Shown: positions 63,695-64,000 of the stretch, one piece after another
Position numbering within the stretch: position 1 is the stretch's first letter
Layout of the letters: each line of letters starts with the position of its first letter
NCBI RefSeq assembly: GCF_021596505.1
Contig: NZ_PJIZ01000004.1
Span: forward strand, 1 to 64,000
From: Nostoc sp. CMAA1605
GTDB taxonomy: Bacteria > Cyanobacteriota > Cyanobacteriia > Cyanobacteriales > Nostocaceae
Length of the DNA: 64,000 nt
Direction of reading: 5' to 3'
Translations under genes and position numbers: made by a program
Notes under the pieces: model-generated
Told to the model about the DNA's origin: nothing
The model's input: only the letters and a program-made list of their open reading frames with translations
The model's database searches: none

Positions 63695-64000
63695 GTGATT
63701 CCCAGCATCACAGATTCCACAGTTAAAGCTGCGCTGGCGGCTATTACATCAGAATCAGCAACGACAGCAGAAAAAATTCAAATGCTGATTGAATTGGCGC
63801 AAGGTTTACAAAAAAAGCCGAAAACTCCGCAGGATTTATGGAATGCGGTGGAGTTATATCAACAGGCTGATAAACTGTGTGATAACGATTATCCTCTGTG
63901 GAAGGCGCGATCGCAAGCTGGGATGGCGGGGGCTTTAAAGTCAATTCCTGATGGGGGTGTGGAATTATTACTTAAGGCGAAGGCTGCTTATGAGTCTGCA
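63695..64000 (+). CDS. TPR-like protein, N-terminal part (cut by window edge)
   Basis: The open frame runs 102 codons from GTG 63695 to the window end. It starts VIPSITDSTVKAALAAITSE. The segment TPQDLWNAVELYQQADKLCDNDYPLWKARSQAGMAGALKSIP, then VELLLKAKAAYESA, shows TPR-like helical pairs. GGAG lies 13 nt before the GTG. No function can be given. Confidence 0.65.
   Translation, partial: MIPSITDSTVKAALAAITSESATTAEKIQMLIELAQGLQKKPKTPQDLWNAVELYQQADKLCDNDYPLWKARSQAGMAGALKSIPDGGVELLLKAKAAYESA

Overview
The window is chromosomal DNA of a filamentous, heterocyst-forming, nitrogen-fixing cyanobacterium of the Anabaena/Nostoc/Trichormus group. Three observations support this. Photosystem and pigment genes are present (psb28 edge, psbD, light-dependent protochlorophyllide reductase). 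The octamer GCGATCGC (HIP1) is very frequent and the intergenic spaces are full of short degenerate tandem repeats. At the right there is a heterocyst-type uptake hydrogenase, hupSL. hupL is one uninterrupted reading frame carrying a single copy of the 16-bp sequence at which the hupL element recombines in Anabaena PCC 7120. This fits a strain without that element, such as A. variabilis, but a close relative is possible.

Layout. 1-0.8 kb: psb28 edge and dtd. 1.2-2.6 kb: PEP-CTERM exported protein. 2.7-3.8 kb: His-rich CobW-type zinc GTPase. 4-8.6 kb: cysS, then a tldD/tldE (pmbA) pair. 8.8-14 kb: a zinc-linked block, with an all3515-like PEP-CTERM gene and a second cobW diverging from a spacer that holds two Zur-type boxes; the second cobW is frameshifted. 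A WD40 protein, a small Cys-motif exported protein and a ZnuA-like lipoprotein with degenerate metal ligands follow. 14.5-24.3 kb: carbohydrate block (SDR dehydrogenase, GH63-type glucosidase, MIP channel, GMC oxidoreductase, and a convergent phosphorylase-kinase/GH15-like protein). 25-29.5 kb: large secreted RTX nuclease and an acidic protein. 29.5-32.2 kb: gene desert plus decayed insertion-sequence debris. 32.4-33.8 kb: DUF692/MNIO enzyme with partner gene. 33.8-37.6 kb: MocR regulator divergent from a PNPOx-like protein, then thrC. 38.0-39.3 kb: three small genes with double-glycine leaders, two of them a tandem duplication. 39.6-43.9 kb: coiled-coil protein, YihY-type membrane protein, DUF4112, alpha/beta hydrolase, LPOR. 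43.9-44.8 kb: nested mobile repeat and a VapC-type toxin-antitoxin pair. 45-50.1 kb: rhodanese, lepB, ComEA-like HhH protein, J-domain protein, cysK, TnpB remnant, Rrf2 regulator. 50.3-54.4 kb: SLH porin, pterin carbinolamine dehydratase, a highly structured non-coding region and a lone psbD. 54.7-59.6 kb: ECF-type ATPase, DUF2358, M15 peptidase, ParE-type TA pair and a DUF433 protein downstream of a duplicated copy of the TA promoter. 59.8-62.5 kb: hupL and hupS behind an NtcA-type promoter. 62.9-64 kb: two small membrane proteins and the start of a TPR-like gene.

Functional threads. Zinc supply is represented by two CobW GTPases, the Zur-type divergon and the ZnuA-like protein. Sugar or compatible-solute turnover is suggested by 14.5-24.3 kb. 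Peptide modification is suggested by TldD/E, MNIO and the double-glycine peptides, although these are not adjacent and any link is speculative. Heterocyst hydrogen recycling is represented by hupSL. The items I consider most worth follow-up are the double-glycine peptide genes, the structured RNA with a perfect Shine-Dalgarno mini-ORF between psbD and the pterin dehydratase gene, the single hupL recombination site, the nested 112-bp MITE, and the duplicated TA promoter. No tRNA, rRNA or CRISPR array was seen.
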